The translations under genes and the position numbers were made by a program. Below, one piece after another: positions 28,043 to 36,746 of a stretch of 64,000 nucleotides of DNA. The notes beneath the pieces were generated by a model. The model saw only the letters and a list, made by a program, of their open reading frames with translations. It searched no databases and was not told where the DNA came from. The DNA lies in the NCBI GenBank assembly GCA_963778525.1, contig CAVZUJ010000005.1, forward strand, positions 62,001-126,000. The letters run 5' to 3'. Origin of the DNA: Schlegelella_A sp963778525. GTDB taxonomy: Bacteria > Pseudomonadota > Gammaproteobacteria > Burkholderiales > Burkholderiaceae_C. How positions within the stretch are numbered: position 1 is the first letter of the stretch; each line of letters opens with the position of its first letter.

Positions 28043-29464
28043 TCAGACGGCCAGCACGGCGTGCAGCATCGCCAGGCTGTCGTCGAGGCGGGAGGGCTCG
28101 TGCATGTTCTGCTGCAGCAGCCGGTCCATCGGCTCGTGCAGGCGCACCGCCAGGTCGAGGTCGGCGTCATGGCCCGGCGTGTAGGCGCCGAGCTGGATCA
28201 GGTCGCGCGCCTTCTGGTAGCGCGCGTGGAGCTGGCGAAAGCGCCGTGCCGATTCGAGGTGGTCGGGCGTGGCGACGTTGGTCATCACGCGCGACACCGA
28301 GCGCTCGACGTCGATCGCCGGATAGTGACCGGCCTCGGCGAGGTCGCGCGACAGCACGATGTGGCCGTCGAGGATGCCGCGCGCCGCGTCGGCGATCGGA
28401 TCCTGCGGGTCGTCGCCTTCCGAGAGCACGGTATAGAACGCAGTGATCGAGCCGCCTCCGGCGACGCCGTTGCCGCTGCGCTCGACCAGCTGCGGCAGCT
28501 TGGCGAAGCAGCTCGGCGGATAGCCGCGCGTCGCGGGCGGCTCGCCGATGGCCAGCGCGATCTCGCGCTGCGCCATCGCGTAGCGGGTCAGCGAGTCCAT
28601 CAGCAGCAGCACGTTCTTGCCGCGATCGCGGAAGTGCTCGGCGATCACGGTGGCGTAGTTCGCGCCCTGCATCCGCACCAGCGGCGGCGCATCGGCGGGC
28701 GCGGCGACGACGACCGAGCGGCGCAGGCCCTCGTCGCCGAGGATGTCCTCGATGAATTCCTTGACCTCGCGGCCGCGCTCGCCGATCAGGCCGACGACGA
28801 TGACGTCGGCGGCGGTGTAGCGCGCCATCATCCCGAGCAGCACGCTCTTGCCCACGCCGGTGCCGGAGAACAGGCCGATGCGCTGGCCGCGGCCGACGGT
28901 GAGCATGGCGTTGATGGCGCGGATGCCGGTGTCGAGCGGGCGCCGCACCGGGTCGCGGTCCATGGCATTGATCGGACGGCGCGTCAGCGGCTCGTTGTGC
29001 ACTTGCGCCAACGGACCCTTGCGGTCCATCGGCTGGCCCTGCGAGTCGACGACGCGGCCGAGCAGGCCATCGCCCACCGGCAGGTGCAGGGTGCGGTCGA
29101 CGGTGCGCCGCCACGGGTGGCGCACGGTGCCGAGCTTGAGCGGCACGGGCGGTATCGGCCGCGGCGCCACGACAGCGCCGCTGGCCAGGCCATGCACGTC
29201 GCCGGTCGGCATCAGATAGGCGCGGTCGCCCGAGAAGCCCACCACTTCGGCGATCACCGGCAGCTGCTCGTCCATGCGCACTTCGCAGACCGAGCCCACC
29301 GGCACGCGGATGCCCGCAGCCTCGAGGACGAGGCCGGTGACGCGGACCAGGCGGCCATGCGTTTCGAGCGGCAGCGGATCGGCGGCGAAGCTTTCGAGAT
29401 CGGCGAGATAGCGGCGCCACTTGTCGGCGGCGGCCGTGGCGGCGGCTTCGGCGCCGAGGTTCAT
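28043..29464 (-). CDS. fliI: Flagellum-specific export ATPase FliI
   Basis: 473 residues. Beta-barrel N-domain, then Walker A GLFSGTGVGKSVL, Walker B VLLLMDSLTRYAMAQREI and the P-loop-distal segment GYPPSCFAKLPQLVERSG. It hydrolyses ATP to feed export substrates to the gate. ATGA overlap with fliH. Confidence 0.96.
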   Translation of the reverse strand: MNLGAEAAATAAADKWRRYLADLESFAADPLPLETHGRLVRVTGLVLEAAGIRVPVGSVCEVRMDEQLPVIAEVVGFSGDRAYLMPTGDVHGLASGAVVAPRPIPPVPLKLGTVRHPWRRTVDRTLHLPVGDGLLGRVVDSQGQPMDRKGPLAQVHNEPLTRRPINAMDRDPVRRPLDTGIRAINAMLTVGRGQRIGLFSGTGVGKSVLLGMMARYTAADVIVVGLIGERGREVKEFIEDILGDEGLRRSVVVAAPADAPPLVRMQGANYATVIAEHFRDRGKNVLLLMDSLTRYAMAQREIALAIGEPPATRGYPPSCFAKLPQLVERSGNGVAGGGSITAFYTVLSEGDDPQDPIADAARGILDGHIVLSRDLAEAGHYPAIDVERSVSRVMTNVATPDHLESARRFRQLHARYQKARDLIQLGAYTPGHDADLDLAVRLHEPMDRLLQQNMHEPSRLDDSLAMLHAVLAV

Positions 29465-30225
29465 GGCGTGTCCGCGGGCGCGCCTGCGGCCGGCGCGTCG
29501 CCCCGCCACTCGTCGTCGCAGCCGAGGGCGGCGGCGGCGCGGCGCCAGCGTTCGTCGATGGTGGCATCGACGCCACCGATGTCGGATTCGACGCGGCAGC
29601 CGCCGCGCGAGATCGTGGCATCGGCGATCAGGCGCGCGCCGCGCGCCGAGATCGCCTCGGCGGCGCCGGACTCGACCAGCGCGTGATCGTCGGGATGCAG
29701 GCGCACGACGATGTGGCGCGCGCTCTGCAGGAGGGTCTCGATCGCCTGCTCGGCGACCAGGGCGACGCATTCGGGCCGCGCCGTCAGCTCGCTGCGCACG
29801 ATGCGGCGGGCCAGTTGCGTGGCGGTGGCGGCCAGGCACTTCGCCATGTCCTGTTGCAGGCTGTCGAGCTGCTCGCCGATCGCCACCACCAGGGCGCCGA
29901 TCTGCGTCGTCGTCTGGGCCGCGAAGCTTTGCTTGAAGCCTTCGAGGGCGACCAGGCCGTCGCGATAGCCGTCCTGGTAACCGGCCTGCCGCGCTGCCCG
30001 CAATTGCTGCTTCGCGAGCTCCACGGGATCGACGGGCGGCGCCTTGTCGGCGGCGCGCCGGGCGTGCGGTGCATTGGCGGCGCCGGGCGCGGCCGTGATG
30101 TCGCCGAGGGCCCAGGCCGCGAACGAGCTCAGCTCTTCACGCGGAATGAAGCGGGCATAAGGATGGCTGCGCGTGCCTTCCGCCGGCGGCGGCACGTTGC
30201 GCGGCTTCGACGAGGACGTGGTCAC
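29461..30225 (-). CDS. fliH: Flagellar export ATPase regulator FliH
   Basis: 254 residues. The N-terminal YARFIPREELSSFAAWAL binds the C ring and FlhA. A glycine-spaced helix follows (ARQAGYQDGYRDGLVALEGFK) and a V/A-ATPase E-subunit-like C-domain holds FliI. Overlaps both fliG and fliI by four bases. Confidence 0.93.
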   Translation of the reverse strand: MTTSSSKPRNVPPPAEGTRSHPYARFIPREELSSFAAWALGDITAAPGAANAPHARRAADKAPPVDPVELAKQQLRAARQAGYQDGYRDGLVALEGFKQSFAAQTTTQIGALVVAIGEQLDSLQQDMAKCLAATATQLARRIVRSELTARPECVALVAEQAIETLLQSARHIVVRLHPDDHALVESGAAEAISARGARLIADATISRGGCRVESDIGGVDATIDERWRRAAAALGCDDEWRGDAPAAGAPADTP

Positions 30226-31220
30226 AGGAAGTCTTCGCCGCTACCACCGCCGCCGAGCGTGAGCTGGCCTTCTTCGGCGAGCCGGCGCACCGTCTTGAGG
30301 AGCTCCTTCTGCTCGGCCTCGACCTCGGCCACCCGCACCGGGCCGCGCGAATCGAGCTCTTCGCGCAGGGTCTCGGCGGCGCGCGTCGACATGTTCTTGA
30401 AGATGCGCTCGCGCAACTCGGGCTTGGCGCCCTTCAGCGCAATCACCAGCGACTCGCTCTGCACTTCCTTCAGCAGCGCCTGCAGGCCCTTGTCGTCGAC
30501 GCGGTCGAGATCGTCGAAGGTGAAGAGGTTGTCCATGATCGCCTGCGCCAGGTCGTTGTCGGCCTCGCGGATGTAGTCGAGAGCGGCGGTCTCGATGCTC
30601 GTGCCCATCAGGTTGATCATGTCGGCCGCGGTCTTGACGCCGCCGAGCGGCGCCTTCTTCGACTGCTCGCCGCCGGCCAGCATCTTGCTCATCACCTCGT
30701 TGAGGTCCTTGAGCGCCGACGGCTGGATGCCGTCGAGCGTGGCGATGCGCACCAGCACCTCGTTGCGCTGGCGCTCGTTGAAAGTCTTCAGCACCGCGGC
30801 GGCCTGGTCGGAGTCGAGGTGCACCAGCACCGCGGCCACGATCTGCGGGTGCTCGTGGCGCAGCATCTCGCCGATCGAGGCCGCGTCCATCCACTTCAGG
30901 CCCTCGATGCCGGAGATGTCGCCGCTCTGCAGGATGCGGTCGATCAGCAGGTTGGCCTTGTCTTCGTCGAGCGCCTTTCTCAGCACGTTGCGCACGTAGC
31001 CGCCGGTGTCGGCCACGAGCGAGCTCTGCGCGCCGGCGGTGGTGGTGAACTTCGCCAGCACGCCGTCGAGGCGCTCCTTCGGCACCGAGGTCATGCGCGC
31101 GATCGTCTCGCCCAGGCTTTGCACCTCGCGTGGCGTGAGATGGCGAAAGACGTTCGCCGCCTCTTCCTCGCCCAATGACATGAGGAGGATGGCTGAGTCT
31201 TCCAGACCGGCTTCGTCCAT
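30222..31220 (-). CDS. fliG: Flagellar motor switch protein FliG
   Basis: 332 residues in three armadillo-like domains. The N-domain (LLMSLGEEEAANVFRHL) binds FliF, the middle has EHPQ, and the C-domain has the charged torque helix (MRTRAAETLREELDSRGPV-type) that meets MotA. Length and start are standard. 30 bp after fliF. Confidence 0.96.
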   Translation of the reverse strand: MDEAGLEDSAILLMSLGEEEAANVFRHLTPREVQSLGETIARMTSVPKERLDGVLAKFTTTAGAQSSLVADTGGYVRNVLRKALDEDKANLLIDRILQSGDISGIEGLKWMDAASIGEMLRHEHPQIVAAVLVHLDSDQAAAVLKTFNERQRNEVLVRIATLDGIQPSALKDLNEVMSKMLAGGEQSKKAPLGGVKTAADMINLMGTSIETAALDYIREADNDLAQAIMDNLFTFDDLDRVDDKGLQALLKEVQSESLVIALKGAKPELRERIFKNMSTRAAETLREELDSRGPVRVAEVEAEQKELLKTVRRLAEEGQLTLGGGGSGEDFL

Positions 31221-31250
31221 GCGCGCTGTGCTCCAGGAAAGATGGGGGTT

Positions 31251-32920
31251 CTAGGCCGCCTGGCCGCCGACCCAGCCGCGGACGATCCCGGCCACCGCCG
31301 CCGGGTTCTCCTTGGCCAGCACCTTGGCGCCTTCGATCTGCTTCAGGTAGGCAGGCGGAGGCAGGGCGGGCACGGCATCGAGGGTCTGCTCGTCGTCGAC
31401 GACCGCGTCGATGCGGCTGCCCCGCGAGCTCAGGCGCGGCGGCGCGAAGGCGACCTTGGCGGCCGGGCGCAGCAGGCCGAAGAAGACCAGGATGGCGACG
31501 ACCGCGAGTCCGGCCGGCAGCGCCGCGGCGCGGATCAGGTCGATCAGCTCCGGGCTCTTCCAGAACGGCGTGTCGACGTTCGTGACGGTGTCGATCTTGA
31601 ACGGCGTGTTGATCACCTTGACCGAGTCGCCGCGCTCCTTGCTGAAGCCGATCGACTCCTGCACCAGCGCGGTCAGCTTGCCGACCTCTTCCGACGACAG
31701 CGGCACCTGGGTCGACTTGCCCTTGGCATCGACCACCGTGCGGTTGTTGACGACCACCGCGGCATTGAGCCGCTTGATGTTGCCGCTGGCGTTCTTCGTC
31801 ACGCGCACGGTCTTGTCGACTTCGTAATTCGTCACCGCCTCGCGCCGGCCGCCCGAGCCCGACGTGGCGCCCGCGGTCGGCGCGCCCTGCAGGGGCTGCG
31901 AGGCGCCAGTGAGCGGCGCCGTCGCGCGAGGGGAGGCTGGTTCGACGCCGCGCCTGGCACACCGCTCGGCAGGCCGCCGCCGGCGTTGCCGCCCTGGTCG
32001 CTGGTCTGCTGGCTGCGGATCGCGACGCTGGCGTCGCTGCCCTGGTTCGGCTTGAATTCCTCCGAGGTCGCCTCGGTCTGCGAGAAGTCGATGTCGGCGG
32101 CGACGGTGGCGCGCAGGTTGTCGGCACCGACGATCGGCTCGAGCAGCTCGCGGATGCGCTTGGTGTAGCCGCCTTCGACCTGGGCCACGTATTGCAGCTG
32201 CTGCGCGTCGAGGCCGGTCTGCGGGCCTTCGCCGGCGCCGGTCAGCAGCGCGCCGCTCTGGTCGAGCACGCTCACCGCCTTCGGGCTCATCTCGGGCACG
32301 CTCGACGACACCAGGTGCACGATGCCGGCGATCTGGGCCCGGTCGAGCGTGCGGCCGGCGTGCAGCGTCAACAGCACCGAGGCGCTCGGCTTTTGCTGCT
32401 CGCGAAAGAAGCCGTTCTGGTTCGGCAGCGCCAGGTGAACGCGGGCGCTTTCCACCGCGGCGAGCGAGGTGATGGAGCGCGTGAGCTCGCCTTCGAGGCC
32501 GCGCTGGAAGGTGAGCCGTTCCTGGAACTGCGTCTGCCCGAAGCGGGCGTTGTCCATCAGCTCGAAGCCGGAAATGGTGCCCTTCGGCAGGCCGGCCGTG
32601 GCCAGCTTCAGGCGCAGGTCGTGCACCTGCGCTGCCGGCACGAGGATGGCGCCGCCGCCTTCGGCCATCCGATAGGGCACGTTCATCTGCGAGAGCTGGG
32701 CGATGACCGCGCCGCCGTCCTTGTCGGACAGGTTGGCGTAGAGCACCTTGTAGTCGCCTTGCGAGGCCCACATCGTCATCGCGAAGATGACACCGGCGAG
32801 CGCCGCGAGGCCGACCGCGAAGCTGAGCTTGCTGCGCGCCGGCATCGCCCGGATGCGGCCGGCAAAGGTGTCGGACAGGGCGTTCTGCATCTTGGGCTGG
32901 AGGGCGACGGCGTTGTCCAT
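31251..32920 (-). CDS. fliF: Flagellar MS-ring protein FliF, one frame break
   Basis: About 556 residues. Two flanking membrane helices (LSFAVGLAALAGVIFAMTMWA and AALPAGLAVVAILVFFGLL) enclose the ring-building motifs. The frame changes at a run of four C (31930-31933). A fifth C would join SNQPP to PRATAPLTGASQP, in the variable loop between RBM3 and the second helix. The C-terminal tail binds FliG. FliF is the base of the whole organelle, so an error is likelier than a true mutation. It diverges from fliE. Confidence 0.9.
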
Positions 32921-33088
32921 GGGTGTTCGTGAGGGCGGGTCGCAGGGGCCGGCGAAAGGCCTGGGGTTGATGGGCGATTATTCGGAAGGCCCTCGCGCCG
33001 GATGGCCGGAACAGCCGGGCATTGGGGCCTCAGTTCGCGCCACCGCCGGCCGGCTTGCTGCCTACGATGGCGGCCAAGGATCAGCGCC

Positions 33089-33412
33089 ATGAACGTCACC
33101 CTGAAGCCCTTCGATTTCGCCCAGGCCGTCGCCCGTGCCGGCCTCGGCACCGATGGCGTGCCGCTGGCCAAATCGAACCCGGTGCAAGGCGCGGGCTTCC
33201 AGAAGGCGCTCGGCCAGGCGCTCGACGCCGTGAGCCGCTCGCAGAACGAGGCGACCAGCCTGCAGCGCGAGGTTCAGCTCGACAACCCGACCGTCAGCCT
33301 CGAGCAGACGATGGTGGCGATGCAGAAGGCGCAGATCGGCTTCTCGGCCACCCTGCAGGTGCGCAACAAGCTCGTGCAGGCGTACAGCGACATCATGGGG
33401 ATGCAGGTCTGA
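33089..33412 (+). CDS. fliE: Flagellar hook-basal body protein FliE
   Basis: 107 residues. The C-terminal half (NPTVSLEQTMVAMQKAQIGFSATLQVRNKLVQAY) is the hallmark of FliE, which links the MS ring and export gate to the proximal rod. AAGGA lies 9 nt before the ATG. It is divergent from fliF across 168 bp, which must hold both class 2 promoters; I could not define them. Confidence 0.95.
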   Translation: MNVTLKPFDFAQAVARAGLGTDGVPLAKSNPVQGAGFQKALGQALDAVSRSQNEATSLQREVQLDNPTVSLEQTMVAMQKAQIGFSATLQVRNKLVQAYSDIMGMQV

Positions 33413-33606
33413 GTCCCGCCTGAGGACGCGCCGGGCCGCAGACCACGTTCCGCCACCCTGAGCCGATATTTGGAGTCAAGGATTCGGTGACCCAAGGCGG
33501 CCAATAGGTTCCAAGCGCATAGAGCGAACCGGGCGTTCCCGCTCGCCGCGGACGGCTTCCCGGCGGAAGGCTGCTGAATACAGTGCCGTTTGGCTAAGCT
33601 GGCGAC

Positions 33607-34158
33607 ATGGAAACCTCTGCCTCAGCTCCGGTGCGCATGGCGACGACCCTCGATGCGCCCGCAATTGCAGCGATCTACGCACCGATCGTCCGCGACACAT
33701 GCATTTCGTTCGAGCTCGAGCCTCCCTCCGTCGAAGAGATGCGCTCGCGCATCGAGTCCACCCTGGAACGGTTGCCGTGGCTGGTCGCCGAGGACCGGTC
33801 GGGCGCCATTGCCGGCTACGCCCACGCGAGCAAGCACCGGGAGCGGCCGGCCTATCAATGGTCCGTCAACACATCCGCCTATGTCAGGCAGGACGCGCGC
33901 GGCAGCGGCGTCGGCAAGGCGCTCTACCGGGCGCTGCTCGAAAAGCTCGCTGCTCTCGGGTACTTTCAGGCTTTCGCTGGTATCGCGCTGCCGAATGACG
34001 CCAGCGTGGCGCTGCACGAGTCCGTTGGCTTTCAGCACCTCGGCACCTATCGGCAAGTGGGCTTCAAGCACGGCGCCTGGCACGACGTCGGCTGGTGGCA
34101 GCAGCGCCTTCGACCGGCGGCGGTTCCGTCGGCGCCCCTCGATTTGGGAGCCATCTAG
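33607..34158 (+). CDS. GNAT acetyltransferase, phosphinothricin/ArsN1 type
   Basis: 183 residues. The family segments PIVRDTCISFELEPPS, YAHASKHRERPAYQWSVNTS, VRQDARGSGVGKALY (acetyl-CoA loop) and VGFKHGAWHDVGWWQ are all present. Close relatives acetylate phosphinothricin, methionine sulfoximine or, in arsenic operons, the organoarsenical arsinothricin (ArsN1). The position directly before arsR supports the arsenic role, but the sequence alone cannot choose between them. Noticeably less G/C-rich surroundings than the flagellar genes. Confidence 0.75.
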   Translation: METSASAPVRMATTLDAPAIAAIYAPIVRDTCISFELEPPSVEEMRSRIESTLERLPWLVAEDRSGAIAGYAHASKHRERPAYQWSVNTSAYVRQDARGSGVGKALYRALLEKLAALGYFQAFAGIALPNDASVALHESVGFQHLGTYRQVGFKHGAWHDVGWWQQRLRPAAVPSAPLDLGAI

Positions 34159-34196
34159 CCACCCCACGAGATCCAGGAGTTGCGTTCCTTCTACGG

Positions 34197-34212
34197 TTCG
34201 AGTATTCTCGAA
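34197..34212. promoter_or_regulatory. ArsR operator candidate
   Basis: TTCGAGTATTCTCGAA is a perfect 6-bp inverted repeat around TATT and ends 2 bp before the arsR start codon. ArsR/SmtB repressors bind such 12-2-12-like palindromes, so the protein probably represses its own operon here. Confidence 0.65.
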
Positions 34213-34214
34213 TC

Positions 34215-34538
34215 ATGGAACAGCAAGAAGTCATTCGTTCGCTGGCCGCACTGGCTCATCCCATCCGCCTGCAGGTGTTTCGCGCCCTGGTGGTCGCTGG
34301 AAAGAGCGGAATGACGCCCGGGACGATGGCCGAAGGCCTGGCGATTCCGGCCAACACCCTGTCCTTCCACCTGAAGGAGCTGGGACACGCCGGGCTCGTC
34401 AGCCAGGAGCGAATCAGCCGAAACATCGTCTACCGCGCCGCGTACGAGCGTATGAACGCCGTGCTGGGCTATCTCACCGAGAACTGCTGCCAGGGGGCGG
34501 AGTGCTCGGTCCACGAGTCGGCGGCGTCCTGCTGCTGA
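34215..34538 (+). CDS. arsR: ArsR/SmtB-family arsenical repressor
   Basis: 107 residues, winged helix-turn-helix with recognition helix around IPANTLSFHLKELGHAGLV. Cys91, Cys92 and Cys97 (NCCQGAEC) resemble the As(III) site of Acidithiobacillus-type ArsR (CC-x5-6-C) rather than the CVCDLC site of plasmid R773. A second CC pair ends the protein. It is likely to leave the palindrome upstream when trivalent arsenic binds. Confidence 0.9.
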   Translation: MEQQEVIRSLAALAHPIRLQVFRALVVAGKSGMTPGTMAEGLAIPANTLSFHLKELGHAGLVSQERISRNIVYRAAYERMNAVLGYLTENCCQGAECSVHESAASCC

Positions 34539-34556
34539 GCAAACCGAGGAAAGATC

Positions 34557-35033
34557 ATGAAGCGATTCCACGTCCACGCCCATGTCGAAGACCTGCAGGC
34601 CAGCATCGCCTTCTATTCGAAGATGTTCGCCGCAGAACCCGCGAGGCTCGAGGCGGACTACGCCAAGTGGATGCTCGAGGATCCACGCGTCAACTTCGCC
34701 ATCTCGACGCGCGGCAGCAGGCCGGGAGTGGACCACCTGGGCCTGCAGACCGACAGCGAGGACGAGCTCGCCGAGCTGAAGGCTCGTGCCGCGGCGGCGG
34801 ACATGACACTGCTCGATGAAGGCAGCGTCAGCTGCTGCTACGCGCGCAGCAAAAAGCACTGGGTCACGGACCCCCAGGGCATTGCCTGGGAGCACTTTCA
34901 CACTCTGGCCGACATCCCGGTCTTCAGCGAGAAGGCAAAGCCCACCGAAAGCGCCGAGTCGGCATGCTGCGCGACGCCCGCGACGCGTGGCAAGGCCATC
35001 GACATCCCGGTGAAGCAGGCCTCCTGTTGCTGA
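34557..35033 (+). CDS. arsI: ArsI-type dioxygenase / CadI family (vicinal-oxygen-chelate fold)
   Basis: 158 residues. The first VOC ligand is in FHVHAHVEDL (His), the second in VDHLGLQ (His), the third in IAWEHF (Glu), which bind Fe(II). The vicinal Cys pair SCCYARSKKHWVTDP matches the trivalent-arsenical site of ArsI C-As lyases, which demethylate MAs(III) and cleave roxarsone-type aromatics. Extra Cys pairs sit in the C-terminal tail (ACC, SCC). Relatives named CadI are annotated for cadmium. The downstream genes favour arsenic. Confidence 0.85.
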   Translation: MKRFHVHAHVEDLQASIAFYSKMFAAEPARLEADYAKWMLEDPRVNFAISTRGSRPGVDHLGLQTDSEDELAELKARAAAADMTLLDEGSVSCCYARSKKHWVTDPQGIAWEHFHTLADIPVFSEKAKPTESAESACCATPATRGKAIDIPVKQASCC

Positions 35034-35040
35034 GTTCCCA

Positions 35041-35472
35041 GTGGAGTTCGAACCTGCCCGGCCCGACGAGCTGCAGGCCGTTCGCGAGCTGCTGCGAACG
35101 GCTGGCTTGCCCGATGACGACCTCGATTCGCAGCACATGAGCGACTTCCTCGTCGCCAGAAGTTCAGCGACGCTGCGAGCCTGTGTCGGGATGGAGCGCC
35201 TCGGCGACGTCGCCCTGCTGCGCTCGCTGGCGGTCAGGAGGGAAGACCGATCGAAAGGCTTCGCAAGTAAAGCCCTGCGCTCGATTGAGCAACGAGCTGG
35301 TGCTGCCGGCGTTCAGCGTCTGTACCTCCTCACGACCACCGCTGCCGGGTTCTTCGGCGCCCACGGGTACAGCCCATGCGAGCGGTCCGCGGCGCCAGCT
35401 TCGATCCGTGCGACCCGCGAGTTCGAGTCGGTGTGCCCGACGTCGGCCGAATGCCTCAGCAAGACCTTGTAG
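35041..35472 (+). CDS. arsN2: GNAT acetyltransferase ArsN2
   Basis: 143 residues from GTG, 7 bp after arsI. The sequence is that of the ArsN2 family: LLRSLAVRREDRSKGFASKAL, VQRLYLLTTTAAGFFGAHGY, IRATREFESVCPTSAECLSK. ArsN2 is common in ars operons; its substrate is unproven, an arsenic-containing small molecule being assumed. The usual R/Q-x-x-G-x-G/A loop is altered to RSKGFAS. Confidence 0.85.
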   Translation: MEFEPARPDELQAVRELLRTAGLPDDDLDSQHMSDFLVARSSATLRACVGMERLGDVALLRSLAVRREDRSKGFASKALRSIEQRAGAAGVQRLYLLTTTAAGFFGAHGYSPCERSAAPASIRATREFESVCPTSAECLSKTL

Positions 35473-35486
35473 TGGGCGGAGCACAG

Positions 35487-35975
35487 ATGACGACAAAGAA
35501 CGTGCTCTTCATCTGCACCGGCAACTCGGCCCGCTCGATCCTGGCCGAGGCCTTGCTGAACGACGCTGGCAAGGGGCGCTTCAATGCGTACTCGGCCGGG
35601 AGCCACCCGACTGGCATCGTGAACCCGCACGCGCTGCATGCGCTTCGCGACATGGGCGTGTCGGCAGCCGGCGCAAGAAGCAAGAGCTGGGACGAGTTCG
35701 CCACCGCAGACGCACCGCAAATGGACTTCGTCTTCACCGTCTGCGACAACGCGGCCGGCGAAGTGTGCCCGCTTTGGCCCGGCCAGCCGATGACCGCCCA
35801 TTGGGGGTTGCCGGACCCGGCGACGGCGCAGGGCTCGGAGGGCGAGGTACAGCTCGCCTTCCGCGACGCCGCGGTCACGATGAAGCGGCGCATCGATCTC
35901 ATGTTGGCGCTGCCGCTGGCCTCCCTCGACTCGATGGCGATCCAGCGCCAGGTTCGTGACATCGGCGAGCGCTGA
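35487..35975 (+). CDS. arsC: Arsenate reductase ArsC, low-molecular-weight phosphatase type
   Basis: 162 residues. The phosphatase P-loop CTGNSARS with Cys about 11 and Arg about 17, and the downstream Cys pair region VCDNAAGEVCP, identify the thioredoxin/mycothiol-type ArsC that reduces arsenate to arsenite. The C-terminal Asp general acid is in GLPDPA. Sits between arsN2 and the channel gene with short spacing. Confidence 0.92.
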   Translation: MTTKNVLFICTGNSARSILAEALLNDAGKGRFNAYSAGSHPTGIVNPHALHALRDMGVSAAGARSKSWDEFATADAPQMDFVFTVCDNAAGEVCPLWPGQPMTAHWGLPDPATAQGSEGEVQLAFRDAAVTMKRRIDLMLALPLASLDSMAIQRQVRDIGER

Positions 35976-36642
35976 GCCGGTGGACCAAGTGTCGCCAGCT
36001 ACGGCCCTGCAGCGTGTCATGGCCGAGGCGCTGGGCACGCTTCTCTTGCTGGCGGTGGTGGTCGGCTCGGGGATCATGGGCGAGCGCCTGGCCGGAGGGA
36101 ACGTGGCCATCGCCCTTCTCGCGAATACCGCCGCTACCGTGGCCGGGCTGTACGTGCTGATCGAGGTGTTCGCGCCCATCAGCGGAGCGCACTTCAACCC
36201 GGTCGTCTCGCTGGTGATGACGCTACGTGGCCAACTGCCGGGATCGCTGCTTGCTCCTTACGTCGCAGTGCAGCTGGTTGGTGCGGTGCTCGGCGCCTGG
36301 CTGGCACACGCCATGTTCGGCGTCGACATCCTTCAAGTCTCTTCAAAGGCACGCTCGGGCGCTGGACAATGCCTTGCCGAGGCAGTCGCCGCGTTCGGCC
36401 TCGTCCTCGTGATCCTTCGCGTGCGGCCTGAACGCATCGCGGGAACCGTCGCCGCCTACATCGGCGCCGCGTACTGGTTCACCGCGTCGACATCGTTCGC
36501 CAATCCTGCCGCGGTACTTGGACGAATGGTCTCAGACACATTCGCGGGAATTGCGCCCTCGAGCGCACCCGGGTTCGTGATCTCGGAGGTTGTCGGGGGC
36601 CTAGTGGCAGTTGTCGTCGCTCGTGGCTTCAATCGCGCCTAG
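35956..36642 (+). CDS. MIP-family channel, AqpS/GlpF-like arsenite channel
   Basis: 228 residues from the first GTG, or 220 from a second GTG at 35980 that lies 4 bp after the arsC stop; both are possible. Six membrane helices and two half-helix loops, with NPV (AHFNPVVS) and NPA (SFANPAAVLGR). In ars operons without an ArsB or Acr3 pump, AqpS-type channels let the arsenite made by ArsC flow out. No pump gene is present here, which fits. Confidence 0.87.
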   Translation: MTSASAEPVDQVSPATALQRVMAEALGTLLLLAVVVGSGIMGERLAGGNVAIALLANTAATVAGLYVLIEVFAPISGAHFNPVVSLVMTLRGQLPGSLLAPYVAVQLVGAVLGAWLAHAMFGVDILQVSSKARSGAGQCLAEAVAAFGLVLVILRVRPERIAGTVAAYIGAAYWFTASTSFANPAAVLGRMVSDTFAGIAPSSAPGFVISEVVGGLVAVVVARGFNRA

Positions 36643-36682
36643 GCGTCGCTGGTGTTCCATTTCCGGCTGTAGCGACGCCGAT

Positions 36683-36706
36683 AGCGGTCGTTAGTCAACG
36701 ACCGCT
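36683..36706. repeat. Perfect 10-bp inverted repeat after the ars block
   Basis: AGCGGTCGTT-AGTC-AACGACCGCT forms a strong hairpin 40 bp after the channel stop. There is no T run on either side, so it is a poor intrinsic terminator. It may instead mark the edge of the inserted ars segment or serve both converging transcripts. Confidence 0.5.
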
Positions 36707-36746
36707 GTTGGCCGTGAGCGATCGGATGAAGCGGCGGCGCCGAGCG

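Noticed and set aside
23400..31940. Programmed frameshifting in fliP and fliF
   Set aside because: The sites lack a slippery heptamer plus downstream structure conserved between them; a lost C in a short run explains each.
36683..36706. Strong hairpin after the ars block taken as an intrinsic terminator
   Set aside because: No T tract follows on either strand; kept only as an inverted repeat.
33413..36746. Attachment sites or an integrase bounding the ars block
   Set aside because: I looked for direct repeats at both ends and for any recombinase gene and found none; transfer is suggested only by content and composition.
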